In this document: one piece after another, positions 16,872 through 23,822 of the stretch
Numbering within the stretch: the stretch's first letter is position 1
Layout: each line of letters begins with the position of its first letter
DNA from: Pseudomonas faucium
GTDB taxonomy: Bacteria; Pseudomonadota; Gammaproteobacteria; Pseudomonadales; Pseudomonadaceae
DNA: 53,352 bases
Reading direction: 5' to 3'
NCBI RefSeq assembly: GCF_021602585.1
Contig: NZ_BQIP01000032.1
Location: forward strand, 1 to 53,352
Made by a program: the position numbers and the translations under genes
Notes under the pieces: generated by a model
What the model was told of the DNA's origin: nothing
Seen by the model: the letters and a program-made list of their open reading frames with translations, nothing else
Databases searched by the model: none

Positions 16872-17636
16872 ATGCGGGCAGGCGCGAAGTGGGCGCAGGG
16901 GTTGATCGGGTTGTTGCTGTTGGCGAGCGTGCCCGCGGGGGCGGCCACCTCGGTGCTGATCTGGCCCATCGACCCGGTGCTGGAAGCTGACCAGAAGGCC
17001 GGTGCCTTGTGGCTGGAAAACCGCGGCAGTGCGCCGGCCAGCCTGCAGGTGCGGGTGTTCGCCTGGCGCCAGGGCGATTACCAGGAGCAGTTCCAGGCCC
17101 AGCGCGAGATCATCGGCAGCCCGCCGGTGGCCAACATCGCCCCCGGGCAGAAGCAGCTCATCCGCCTGACCCGCACCGGCAGCTCGCCCGCCGGCCAGGA
17201 GCAGGCCTACCGCATCATCATCGATGAAATCCCCTCGCCGCTGCCGGCCGATACCAATAGCCAGGGTGCCAGCGCGGCCATCCGCCTGCAGATGCGCTAC
17301 TCGGTGCCGCTGTTCGTGTATGGCGAGGGCCTGTGGGGCAAGCCGGACCCGGAGGGCAAGCGCAGCGCCAGTGGCGTGGGCAAGCCGCAGTTGAGCTGGC
17401 GCCCGGTGACGGTGCAGGGCAAGCCTTATGTCGAGTTGCGCAACACCGGCCCGGTGCACGCCCGCCTGACCGACGTGGTGGTGCAGCAGGGTGGCCAGGC
17501 CCGGCCATTGGCCGAAGGGCTGCTCGGCTATGTGCTGCCCGGCGCCAGCATGCGCTGGCCGGCGCCGGTGGCAGCGGCAGGGCTCAAGGGGAGGGTCAAC
17601 GGCCAGGAAGTGGCCGAAGCGATCCGCCAGGAGTGA
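16872..17636 (+). CDS. csuC: Periplasmic pilus chaperone (CsuC-like)
   Basis: A 254-residue PapD-like chaperone with a signal peptide (about 1-24) and two immunoglobulin-like domains. The first contains ENRGSAPASLQVRVFAWRQ, the second the RNTGPVHARLTDV and GYVLPGASMRW strands. It caps SCPU subunits in the periplasm before delivery to the usher. AAGGAGAG lies before the ATG. It has the usual order in Csu operons: subunits, chaperone, usher, tip protein. Confidence 0.9.
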   Translation: MRAGAKWAQGLIGLLLLASVPAGAATSVLIWPIDPVLEADQKAGALWLENRGSAPASLQVRVFAWRQGDYQEQFQAQREIIGSPPVANIAPGQKQLIRLTRTGSSPAGQEQAYRIIIDEIPSPLPADTNSQGASAAIRLQMRYSVPLFVYGEGLWGKPDPEGKRSASGVGKPQLSWRPVTVQGKPYVELRNTGPVHARLTDVVVQQGGQARPLAEGLLGYVLPGASMRWPAPVAAAGLKGRVNGQEVAEAIRQE

Positions 17637-17676
17637 TGAGCCGGTTACCCAATGAGGGCCCAGGGAGGACCCAGCA

Positions 17677-17697
17677 ATGGTCGGAATCCGTGCGTGA
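17677..17697 (+). other. Six-codon minicistron coupled to the usher start
   Basis: ATG at 17677 has GGGAGG 9 bases upstream, reads M-V-G-I-R-A and stops at TGA (17695-17697). That stop overlaps the GTG (17694-17696) proposed as the usher start. The only good ribosome site here thus belongs to the minicistron, so usher translation may depend on re-initiation. A one-base sequencing indel is the alternative. Confidence 0.4.
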
Positions 17698-20036
17698 AGT
17701 GGTGGTCACGGGCCACCCGGTGTTGCCTTGGCCTGGCCCTGTTCGGCCCGGGCCTGGCGCTGGCCGACGACCTGCCGCCGCCGCCCACCGAGGCCGCCGC
17801 GGTGGCCGACGCCACGCTGTACCTGGACCTGCTGGTGAACCAGATGCCCAAGGCTGAACTGGTGCCCGTGCAGCAACGGGCCGGGCGCCTGTACCTGGGC
17901 AGCGAGGTGCTGCGCGCCGCCGGGATCAAGCTGCCGGGCGCCCCCCAGGGCGAAGTCGCACTCGATAGCGTGGCGGGCCTGCACAGCGACTACGACAGCC
18001 CCAACCAGCGCCTGTTGCTGCAGGTGCCCCCGGCCTGGCTGCCGGACCAGCAGGTGGGCGATCGCAACCTGTACCCGCCCAGCGAGGCGCGCAGCAGCTT
18101 CGGGGCCTTGTTCAACTATGACCTGTACCTCAACGACACCGACGACGGCGGCACCTACCTGGCGGCCTGGAACGAGCTGCGGCTGTTCGACAGCTGGGGC
18201 ACCTTCGCCAGCACCGGCCAGTGGCGCCAGTCGTTCAACGGCGCGCCGGGTGATGACAGCCGCCAGGGTTTCCTGCGTTACGACACCACCTGGCGCTTCA
18301 CCGACGAACAGCGGCTGCTGACCTATGAAGCCGGCGACTTCGTCACCGGTGCCTTGCCCTGGACCAGTTCGGTGCGCGTCGGTGGCCTGCAGCTGTCGCG
18401 GGATTTTGCCGCGCGCCCGGACCTGGTCACCTACCCGCTGCCCGCGTTCGCCGGCGAAGCGGCGGTGCCGACCTCGCTGGACCTGTTCATCAACGGCTAC
18501 AAGTCCAGCACCACCGAGCTGCAACCTGGGCCCTACACCCTGACCAACGTGCCGTTCATCAACGGCGCCGGCGAAGCGGTGGTGGTGACCACCGATGCCC
18601 TCGGCCGCCAGGTGTCCACCACCTTGCCGTTCTATGTCACCAGCAGCCTGCTGCAAAAGGGCCTGTCGGATTTCTCGGTGGCCGCCGGCAGCCTGCGCCG
18701 CGACTACGCGGTGGAGGATTTCAGCTATGGCCCCGGCGTCGCCTCGGCCAGCCTGCGCCATGGCATCAGCGATTTCTTCACCCTGGAAAGCCACCTCGAA
18801 AGCGCCGAATCGCTGTTGCTCGGCGGCCTGGGCGGCAACATGCGGCTGGGCAATTTCGGCGTGCTCAACGCGGCATTGGCGCAGAGCCAGTTCGACGGTG
18901 ACAAGGGCCACCAGGTTGCCCTGGGCTACCAGTACAACAGCCAGCGCATCGGCTTCAGCTACCAGCGCCTGCAGCGCCATGGCGAGTATGCCGACCTCAG
19001 CCGCGTCGACACCCCCGAGATGCAGCTGAGCCAGCGCAGCGAGCAGGTCACCCTGAGCCTGAACCTCGACCAGTACGGCAGCCTCGGGGCCGGCTATTTC
19101 GACGTGCACGCCGGTGACGGCACGCGCACCCGGCTGGTCAACCTGAGCTGGAGCAAGCCGCTGTGGGGCAACAGCAGCGTCTACCTGTCGGCCAACCGCG
19201 AGGTCGGCGACAGCCAGTGGGCGGTGCAGGCGCAACTGGTGATCCCGTTCGACTTCAACGGCACCCTGGCAGTGGGGCTGGAGCGCAACAAGGACGGCGA
19301 AGACCTGCAGCGGGTCAACTACAGCCGCGCGGTGCCGGTGGGCACCGGCGTGGGCTACAACCTCGGCTACGCCACCGGCAGCCACCGCGCCGACTACCGC
19401 CAGGCCGACGTCACCTGGCGCCTGCAGTCGGTGCAGTTGCAGGCCGGGGTATACGGCAGCAGCGGCGAGATGACCCGCTGGGCCGATGCCAGCGGCTCGC
19501 TGGTGTGGATGGACGCCGGCGTGTTCGCCGCCAACCGCATCGACGATGCCTTCGTGGTAGTGAGTACCGACGGGTACGCCGATGTGCCGGTGCGTTACGA
19601 GAACCAGGAAATCGGCCGCACCGACAAGCGCGGGCATCTGCTGGTGCCCTACAGCAGCGGCTACTACCGCGGCAAGTACGAGATCGACCCGATGGACCTG
19701 CCGCCCGATGTGCTGGCCCCCGAGGTGGAGCAGCGCGTGGCCGTGCGCCGTGGCAGCGGTTACCTGCTGGAGTTCCCGCTCAAGCGCGTGCTGGCGGCCA
19801 GCATCGAACTGGTGGACGGCAGCCGCCAGCCGCTGAAGCTGGGCAGCAAGGTGACCCACCAGCAAAGCGGCAGCCAGGCCGTGGTGGGCTGGGATGGCCT
19901 GGTGTACCTGGAGAACCTGTCGGCGCATAACAACCTGCAGGTCGCGATCGAAGGGGGCGGGCAGTGCCAGGTCGAGTTTGATTTGCCGCCGGGGCAGGGC
20001 TCGATTCCCTTGATCGGCCCACTGGAGTGCCGATGA
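17694..20036 (+). CDS. csuD: Outer-membrane pilus usher (CsuD-like)
   Basis: A beta-barrel usher of about 780 residues that threads Csu subunits through the outer membrane. From the GTG at 17694 the protein has a compact signal peptide (KWWSRATRCCLGLALFGPGLALA), a periplasmic N-domain with YLDLLVNQ and LPPDVLAPEVEQRVAVRRGSG in its C-terminal part (plug and C-domains), and many alternating barrel strands. The same frame is open from an ATG at 17652, but that start lacks a good ribosome site and adds 14 unusual residues. The minicistron ending at the GTG supports the shorter form. The stop overlaps the tip-protein start by ATGA. Confidence 0.88.
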   Translation: MKWWSRATRCCLGLALFGPGLALADDLPPPPTEAAAVADATLYLDLLVNQMPKAELVPVQQRAGRLYLGSEVLRAAGIKLPGAPQGEVALDSVAGLHSDYDSPNQRLLLQVPPAWLPDQQVGDRNLYPPSEARSSFGALFNYDLYLNDTDDGGTYLAAWNELRLFDSWGTFASTGQWRQSFNGAPGDDSRQGFLRYDTTWRFTDEQRLLTYEAGDFVTGALPWTSSVRVGGLQLSRDFAARPDLVTYPLPAFAGEAAVPTSLDLFINGYKSSTTELQPGPYTLTNVPFINGAGEAVVVTTDALGRQVSTTLPFYVTSSLLQKGLSDFSVAAGSLRRDYAVEDFSYGPGVASASLRHGISDFFTLESHLESAESLLLGGLGGNMRLGNFGVLNAALAQSQFDGDKGHQVALGYQYNSQRIGFSYQRLQRHGEYADLSRVDTPEMQLSQRSEQVTLSLNLDQYGSLGAGYFDVHAGDGTRTRLVNLSWSKPLWGNSSVYLSANREVGDSQWAVQAQLVIPFDFNGTLAVGLERNKDGEDLQRVNYSRAVPVGTGVGYNLGYATGSHRADYRQADVTWRLQSVQLQAGVYGSSGEMTRWADASGSLVWMDAGVFAANRIDDAFVVVSTDGYADVPVRYENQEIGRTDKRGHLLVPYSSGYYRGKYEIDPMDLPPDVLAPEVEQRVAVRRGSGYLLEFPLKRVLAASIELVDGSRQPLKLGSKVTHQQSGSQAVVGWDGLVYLENLSAHNNLQVAIEGGGQCQVEFDLPPGQGSIPLIGPLECR

Positions 20037-21004
20037 ACAGGCTTGTGCGATCTGTGCTGGGCGGCCTTGTGCTGCTGTCGGCAGGTTCCGCCTGGGCGGC
20101 ATGCTCGGTTGTGACGACCAGTCCGATCGCGTTAGGTACCGTCAACTCGACTGCCGTTCGCACCACCGTACAAAACGCTTCCACCACCAATGCGGGGTTG
20201 CAATGCACCGGCTCGCTGCTGAGCCTGCTCACTTCCTCCGACCATGTCTGGCTCACCATCAGCTCCAGCACGGGTGGCCTGGTGGGGCCGACGGGCGATG
20301 TCATCGGCTACACCCTGTACGCCGACAACAGCACCAACTACCCGATCGCCCGCAACGTGCAGTTCGACCTGGCGCGCAATGGCATCATCGACCTGCTCGG
20401 CCTGCTGGGCAGCTCCACGCCCAAGACCGTGCCGCTGTACTTGCGCACCCAGGTCGGCAGCAATGTGGCGGCGGGCGTGTACCGGGAAGCGCTGACTGTC
20501 GCCTGGAGCTGGAATTACTGTTCGGGGATTGGCATCGGCAACGTCTGCCTGGGGCGCGATATCGGCTCCGGCAACCAGACCCTCAACGTCAGCCTGACGG
20601 TGAGCAACGACTGCCAGATCACCACGCCCAACATCAGTTTCGGCAGCGCGCCGGTGGTGGCCGGGTTCGGTACCGTGAACCAGAGCGTGAGCCTGTCGTG
20701 CACCAAGGGCAGTGCCTACACGGTGGGGCTGGATGATGGGCAGAATGTGTCGGGCGGGCGCCGCAGGATGAAGTCCAGTGCCAGCAATTACCTGGCCTAC
20801 GACATCTTCAAGAGCGCCGGCACCACGCGCTGGGGCTCGGTGAGCACGGCGCGGCGGGCCAGCAGCGATGCCGATGTGAACCCGGGGTTGGGCACCGGCA
20901 CCGGCAGCCAGGTGTTCAACTACAACGCCAAGGTCTATACCGACCAGGGCACGCCGCCGGCGGCGAGCTATACCGACACGGTGGTGCTGGATGTGCAGTT
21001 CTGA
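20033..21004 (+). CDS. csuE: Two-domain pilus tip adhesin (CsuE-like)
   Basis: A 323-residue secreted protein with a signal peptide ending SAWA, an N-terminal SCPU-like tip domain (about 24-165, CSVVTTSPIALGTV) and a C-terminal SCPU pilin domain (about 180-323, NDCQITTPNISFGSAPVV, final DTVVLDVQF). In Acinetobacter the CsuE tip binds hydrophobic surfaces through exposed loops; SLLSLLTSS and IIDLLGLLGSS here are hydrophobic candidates. The ATG at 20033 overlaps the usher stop; a GTG 6 bases earlier is also in frame. This is the last gene of the operon. Confidence 0.88.
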   Translation: MNRLVRSVLGGLVLLSAGSAWAACSVVTTSPIALGTVNSTAVRTTVQNASTTNAGLQCTGSLLSLLTSSDHVWLTISSSTGGLVGPTGDVIGYTLYADNSTNYPIARNVQFDLARNGIIDLLGLLGSSTPKTVPLYLRTQVGSNVAAGVYREALTVAWSWNYCSGIGIGNVCLGRDIGSGNQTLNVSLTVSNDCQITTPNISFGSAPVVAGFGTVNQSVSLSCTKGSAYTVGLDDGQNVSGGRRRMKSSASNYLAYDIFKSAGTTRWGSVSTARRASSDADVNPGLGTGTGSQVFNYNAKVYTDQGTPPAASYTDTVVLDVQF

Positions 21005-21024
21005 GCCGATATCTCGCGCAGCCT

Positions 21025-21098
21025 TCATCGCCGGCAAGCCGGCTCCCACAGGTACATCGCAGGTCTTCAGTGGGAGCCGGCTTGCCGGCGATGGGGCC
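21025..21098. repeat. REP pair
   Basis: Inverted REP cores at 21025-21051 and 21068-21098, between the convergent pilus tip gene and the carboxypeptidase gene. It marks the end of both units. Confidence 0.9.
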
Positions 21099-21105
21099 AG
21101 TAGCC

Positions 21106-22254
21106 TCAACGCAAATCGTCGACCATCTGCAAAAGGGTCTGCAGCACCGCCCCCGCCAACGCCTTCGACCGCTCCCCCGACCAGCCGGTAACCGGGTTGG
21201 GCGCATCGTCATGGTCCTTGAACGGCATCTCCAGGGTCAGCGACAGGCAGTCATGCGCCATGCCCACCGCGTTGCACGCCAGCGTCGTGTTGGCCTGCTC
21301 CGGCTCATCGCGGGTGTAGCCATGTTGGGTCTGGAAGTCCGCCGTAACGCTGCACAAGGTGCTGCGAAACTGCTCTTCCAGCTTGGCCAGGCGCGGCGTG
21401 TACCCCGGGTTGCCCTCGCAGGCGGCGGTGAACACATGGGGGATTTCCTCATCGCCATGCACATCGATGAACGCATCCACCCCGTACTGCTTCATCTGCG
21501 CCTGGGCGAAGAACACCTCCGGGGTCGCCTCGACACTGGCGTCCTGCCAGGCACGGTTGAGGTCCTTGCCCTTGAAGTTGGTGCGCAAGTGGCCGAGGAA
21601 GGCGCCATCGGGGTTCATGTTCGGGATCAGGTACAGGTCGGCTTTGGCCAGCAGCGCCTGCACCGTCGCATCATTGCTTTGAAGCCGATCGATCACCCCC
21701 TCCATGAACCATTCGGCCATGTGCTCGCCGGGGTGCTGCTGGGCAATCAGCCACAGCTTGCGCTTGCCTGCCGCGCCGTTGCCGGCGCGCAGCAGCGGGA
21801 TATCGCGGCCCTGCACGCTGCGCCCGTGAGCCAGCAGCTCGACGCCCGGAATCTGCTGCGCCCGCTCGATCAGCTGGTTGTGGCGCGCGCGGGGGTAAGG
21901 TTCGAAGTAGGCGAACCAGGCCTGCTCGTGCTCAGCCTTGAGCTCGAACGACAAGGCCTTGCCATCGAACTGGCTGGGCACGCGGAACCAGGTGTGCTGG
22001 TCGTAGGAAGCCACGGCGTTGTAGCCGGCCCAGGCGTTCTTGTAAGAAGACTCGCTGGCGTTGCCCAGGCTGAAGCGGTGGGCCTGGCCGGGAGTCAGGC
22101 CGCTGACCTTGAAGTGGAACCACTGGAAGTGGCCGCTGTGGGTGTCCGGGCGAATGGCCAGGTGCACGTTGGACGGATTGCTGGCGTCCACGACCTGGAT
22201 GTTGCCGGAGTCGAAGTCGCAGTCGATCTGCAGGGGGGACAGCGTCACGGTCAT
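21106..22254 (-). CDS. M14-family zinc carboxypeptidase (cytosolic type)
   Basis: A 382-residue protein with no signal peptide. The N-terminal beta-rich domain (about 1-120) precedes a zinc carboxypeptidase domain. Zinc ligands are His174 and Glu177 in HPGEH and His266 in DVHGDEE. PNMNPDGAFLG and DLNRAW supply the substrate-binding Asn/Arg, and SLTLEMPF holds the expected catalytic Glu. This is the arrangement of the cytosolic carboxypeptidase (CCP/AGBL-like) branch, whose bacterial members have uncertain substrates. GGAGC lies before the ATG. Confidence 0.88.
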   Translation of the reverse strand: MTVTLSPLQIDCDFDSGNIQVVDASNPSNVHLAIRPDTHSGHFQWFHFKVSGLTPGQAHRFSLGNASESSYKNAWAGYNAVASYDQHTWFRVPSQFDGKALSFELKAEHEQAWFAYFEPYPRARHNQLIERAQQIPGVELLAHGRSVQGRDIPLLRAGNGAAGKRKLWLIAQQHPGEHMAEWFMEGVIDRLQSNDATVQALLAKADLYLIPNMNPDGAFLGHLRTNFKGKDLNRAWQDASVEATPEVFFAQAQMKQYGVDAFIDVHGDEEIPHVFTAACEGNPGYTPRLAKLEEQFRSTLCSVTADFQTQHGYTRDEPEQANTTLACNAVGMAHDCLSLTLEMPFKDHDDAPNPVTGWSGERSKALAGAVLQTLLQMVDDLR

Positions 22255-22269
22255 TGGCGGGCTCCTTGG

Positions 22270-22369
22270 GATTTGTTGTGGGGGTACTGTACACCGCTTG
22301 ATCAGGTAGCTGGACGCTAAAAGACAGTTAGCGCATTCGATCAGTCAGCTACCGATCCCTCAACAAATC
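22270..22369. repeat. Triple-nested inverted repeat
   Basis: Three perfect arm pairs are nested: GATTTGTTG (22270-22278) with CAACAAATC (22361-22369); GGTAGCTG (22305-22312) with CAGCTACC (22346-22353); CGCTAA (22315-22320) with TTAGCG (22328-22333). GATC lies beside both middle arms. It fills the gap between the carboxypeptidase start and the end of the sigma-4/DUF4880 gene. There is no T-tract, so it is not a classic terminator. Confidence 0.6.
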
Positions 22370-22429
22370 TGGACGCTCAAGATGACCGTCATCCCGCCCA
22401 TTGTGCTTAGTGCCGAGATGGGCGCTGGG

Positions 22430-22945
22430 TCAGGCCCAGTAACCGAACAGCAACACCGCCGCTACGCCCAGGCCTACGGCCAGCGAGCAGCCACCCAACG
22501 ATATCGCCGCGCGCCCTTGCCGGTACCAGCCGTCGTGCCCCAGCTCGCGCGCAGGGGCGAGCAGGCTGCGCCAGCGCAGTTCGGTGTCATGGAAGGCTTG
22601 CAGGTGCGCCGGCTCGGCATCGAGCCAGCGGCGAAAATCGATGCGTTCGCAGGAGGTCGCTTCAGGGCTTTGCAGGCGCACATACCATTGCGCAGCGGCG
22701 CTGGCCACCGCATCGCCGTGTGGGCGGGTGGTCTGCAAGGCCTGGTTCATGTGCCGCTCGATGCTCAGCAAGGGCAGGCCGAGGCGGGCGGCGATGCTGG
22801 CGAAGTCGAGGTTGTCGAGGCGGTTGAGCAGGAACACTTGCTGCACGCGCCGGGGCAAGCGCTTGAGGCCATGCAGCAGTGCATCGTCGGCAGCCTGCTC
22901 GGCCGCGGGCGTGGGGTGCTCAAGGGGCAGCAGCAGACGGCTCAT
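22430..22945 (-). CDS. Short hybrid: sigma-70 region 4 + DUF4880 + membrane helix
   Basis: A 171-residue protein. Residues about 22-74 resemble region 4 of FecI-type sigma factors (LKRLPRRVQQVFLLNRLDNL, then ASIAARLGLPLLSIERHM), about 81-125 resemble the FecR N-terminal DUF4880 domain (AAQWYVRLQSPE, FRRWLDAEPAHLQAF), and about 147-169 form one membrane helix. Sigma region 2 and the periplasmic FecR part are absent, so it cannot be a normal sigma factor. IutY of P. putida is a known, longer FecI-FecR fusion. The ATG at 22943-22945 has AAGGAG 7 bases upstream; the in-frame TTG at 22963 is less likely. A Fur-type box overlaps its promoter, and prrF lies upstream. No TonB receptor is adjacent. 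Confidence 0.75.
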   Translation of the reverse strand: MSRLLLPLEHPTPAAEQAADDALLHGLKRLPRRVQQVFLLNRLDNLDFASIAARLGLPLLSIERHMNQALQTTRPHGDAVASAAAQWYVRLQSPEATSCERIDFRRWLDAEPAHLQAFHDTELRWRSLLAPARELGHDGWYRQGRAAISLGGCSLAVGLGVAAVLLFGYWA

Positions 22946-23001
22946 GGACAGCTCCTTGCTCAAGAGGGTGGGGATGGGGGCATCATCCGTGACGCGCCAC
23001 C

Positions 23002-23031
23002 AGAGTAGGCGAAACGAGATTGATTCTCAAG
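23002..23031 (-). promoter_or_regulatory. Promoter with overlapping Fur box, for the sigma-4/DUF4880 gene
   Basis: On the minus strand TTGAGA (23025-23030) and TACTCT (23002-23007) are spaced by 17 bases. GAGATTGATTCTC (23016-23028), a Fur-like dyad, covers the -35 and most of the spacer, so iron-loaded Fur would block transcription. Confidence 0.55.
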
Positions 23032-23126
23032 TGCTGATTCCGCAAAGTTTTGTAATGAGCGTTCACGCTCTGACACACTTTTGCTATCATGGCGGCCATC
23101 AACGATCTTCATTAGCCTGAAGAGCC

Positions 23127-23156
23127 AAAAAAAAAGACCCGGCAAAAAGCCGGGTC
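23127..23156 (-). terminator. Intrinsic terminator of prrF
   Basis: An 8-bp perfect stem GACCCGGC/GCCGGGTC (23136-23143 with 23149-23156), a 5-base loop and, on the minus strand, nine Ts (complement of 23127-23135). The T-tract exists only for minus-strand transcription. Confidence 0.92.
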
Positions 23157-23240
23157 AAAAACCGTGATTAGCCTGATGAGGAGATAATCTGGAGCGACCT
23201 AAGCTCCGGGTTATCCAGCAGATCTCGCGATCAGCTGAGT
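23127..23240 (-). ncRNA. prrF: PrrF-type iron-responsive small RNA
   Basis: A minus-strand RNA of about 110 nt. It starts with a stem-loop (23216-23237, loop GCGA), holds the PrrF signature ATTATCTCCTCATCAGG (within 23172-23191 on the complement) and ends in a strong intrinsic terminator. PrrF RNAs are repressed by Fur and, with Hfq, lower expression of iron-containing proteins such as SodB and TCA-cycle enzymes when iron is scarce. The promoter and Fur box lie immediately upstream. Pseudomonas carries two copies; which one this is cannot be told from the window. The start is estimated to within about 3 bases. Confidence 0.9.
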
Positions 23241-23271
23241 GCAATAATAATCGTTATCATTTGCCAGTCAA
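23241..23271 (-). promoter_or_regulatory. prrF promoter with Fur box
   Basis: On the minus strand TTGACT (23266-23271) and TATTAT (23244-23249) are 16 bases apart. The intervening sequence reads GCAAATGATAACGATTATTA, a good match to the Fur consensus built from GATAAT units, and covers the -10 and spacer. Confidence 0.85.
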
Positions 23272-23380
23272 ATGAATTTTCATTTATTCGGTAAAAAACT
23301 TTTACCGATGCGCTTCCTCGTTGCGGTACCCGGCGCCCTTGCCGGTACCCAGCCTCACGTTTCTCCCTTCCGTTATGCCT

Positions 23381-23692
23381 CTACAACCCGCCGTTTACCG
23401 TGTGCTTGTGCTCGAGCAGCGCCCTGGCCATGTCCATCATGTGCATCAGCGTCAAGATCAGCTCGCGCGTGCTGCCTTCCTGATGAATGGCGGTTTCGTG
23501 GGCCGTGGCGGCGGCGCAGCGCAGCAGGGAAATGGCGTGTTCCTGTGCCTGTTCGTTGCCGACCCCTTCATGCAGGGTCCAGATCTTGTTGTGCTCGCTG
23601 GGGCGGGTGGGGTTGGGGTTGAGGTAATAGTCGAGAGCGCGGCGGGCGGCTTCGCTGTCGAGATCTGTTACGTCGTTTTTCGTGGGTTTCAT
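23381..23692 (-). CDS. DUF6124-family small protein
   Basis: A 103-residue soluble protein starting MKPTKNDVTDLDSEAARRAL and containing NKIWTLHEGVGNEQAQEHAISLLRCAAATAHE. This looks like a Pseudomonas-restricted family (DUF6124/DUF3077 type) of unknown function, usually present as several paralogues. The ATG at 23690-23692 is preferred over a TTG 21 bases upstream. It diverges from the LexA-like repressor gene with about 130 bases between the starts. Confidence 0.75.
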   Translation of the reverse strand: MKPTKNDVTDLDSEAARRALDYYLNPNPTRPSEHNKIWTLHEGVGNEQAQEHAISLLRCAAATAHETAIHQEGSTRELILTLMHMMDMARALLEHKHTVNGGL

Positions 23693-23738
23693 CCTGATAC
23701 CTGCGCATGCCAATAGGGAAAAGCTTCTGGTCGAGTCT

Positions 23739-23753
23739 AATACTTAAGGTATT
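23739..23753. promoter_or_regulatory. Candidate operator AATAC-TTAAG-GTATT
   Basis: A 5-bp inverted repeat around TTAAG in the divergent region between the DUF6124 gene and the LexA-like repressor gene. It lies 85 bases before the repressor start and 47 before the other, a fitting place for repressor binding. Confidence 0.4.
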
Positions 23754-23822
23754 TAAAGGCATTTCGATAAATAATACTGAATGTTTATTGAGCGCCAGAA
23801 GGCAGTCCGTATCGTGCCAGCG

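Noticed and set aside
17706-20102. 798-residue minus-strand frame opposite the usher gene
   Set aside because: Shadow frame rich in His, Gln and Val; the plus-strand usher has signal peptide, family motifs and operon context.
14672-21004. Spore-coat U proteins as sporulation genes
   Set aside because: The order of subunits, chaperone, usher and tip protein is that of Csu-type pili in a Gram-negative bacterium.
23289-23307. CGGTAAAA/TTTTACCG dyad as a terminator for the DUF6124 gene
   Set aside because: The stem is AT-rich and neither strand has a following T-tract; it could equally be an operator, so it was not called.
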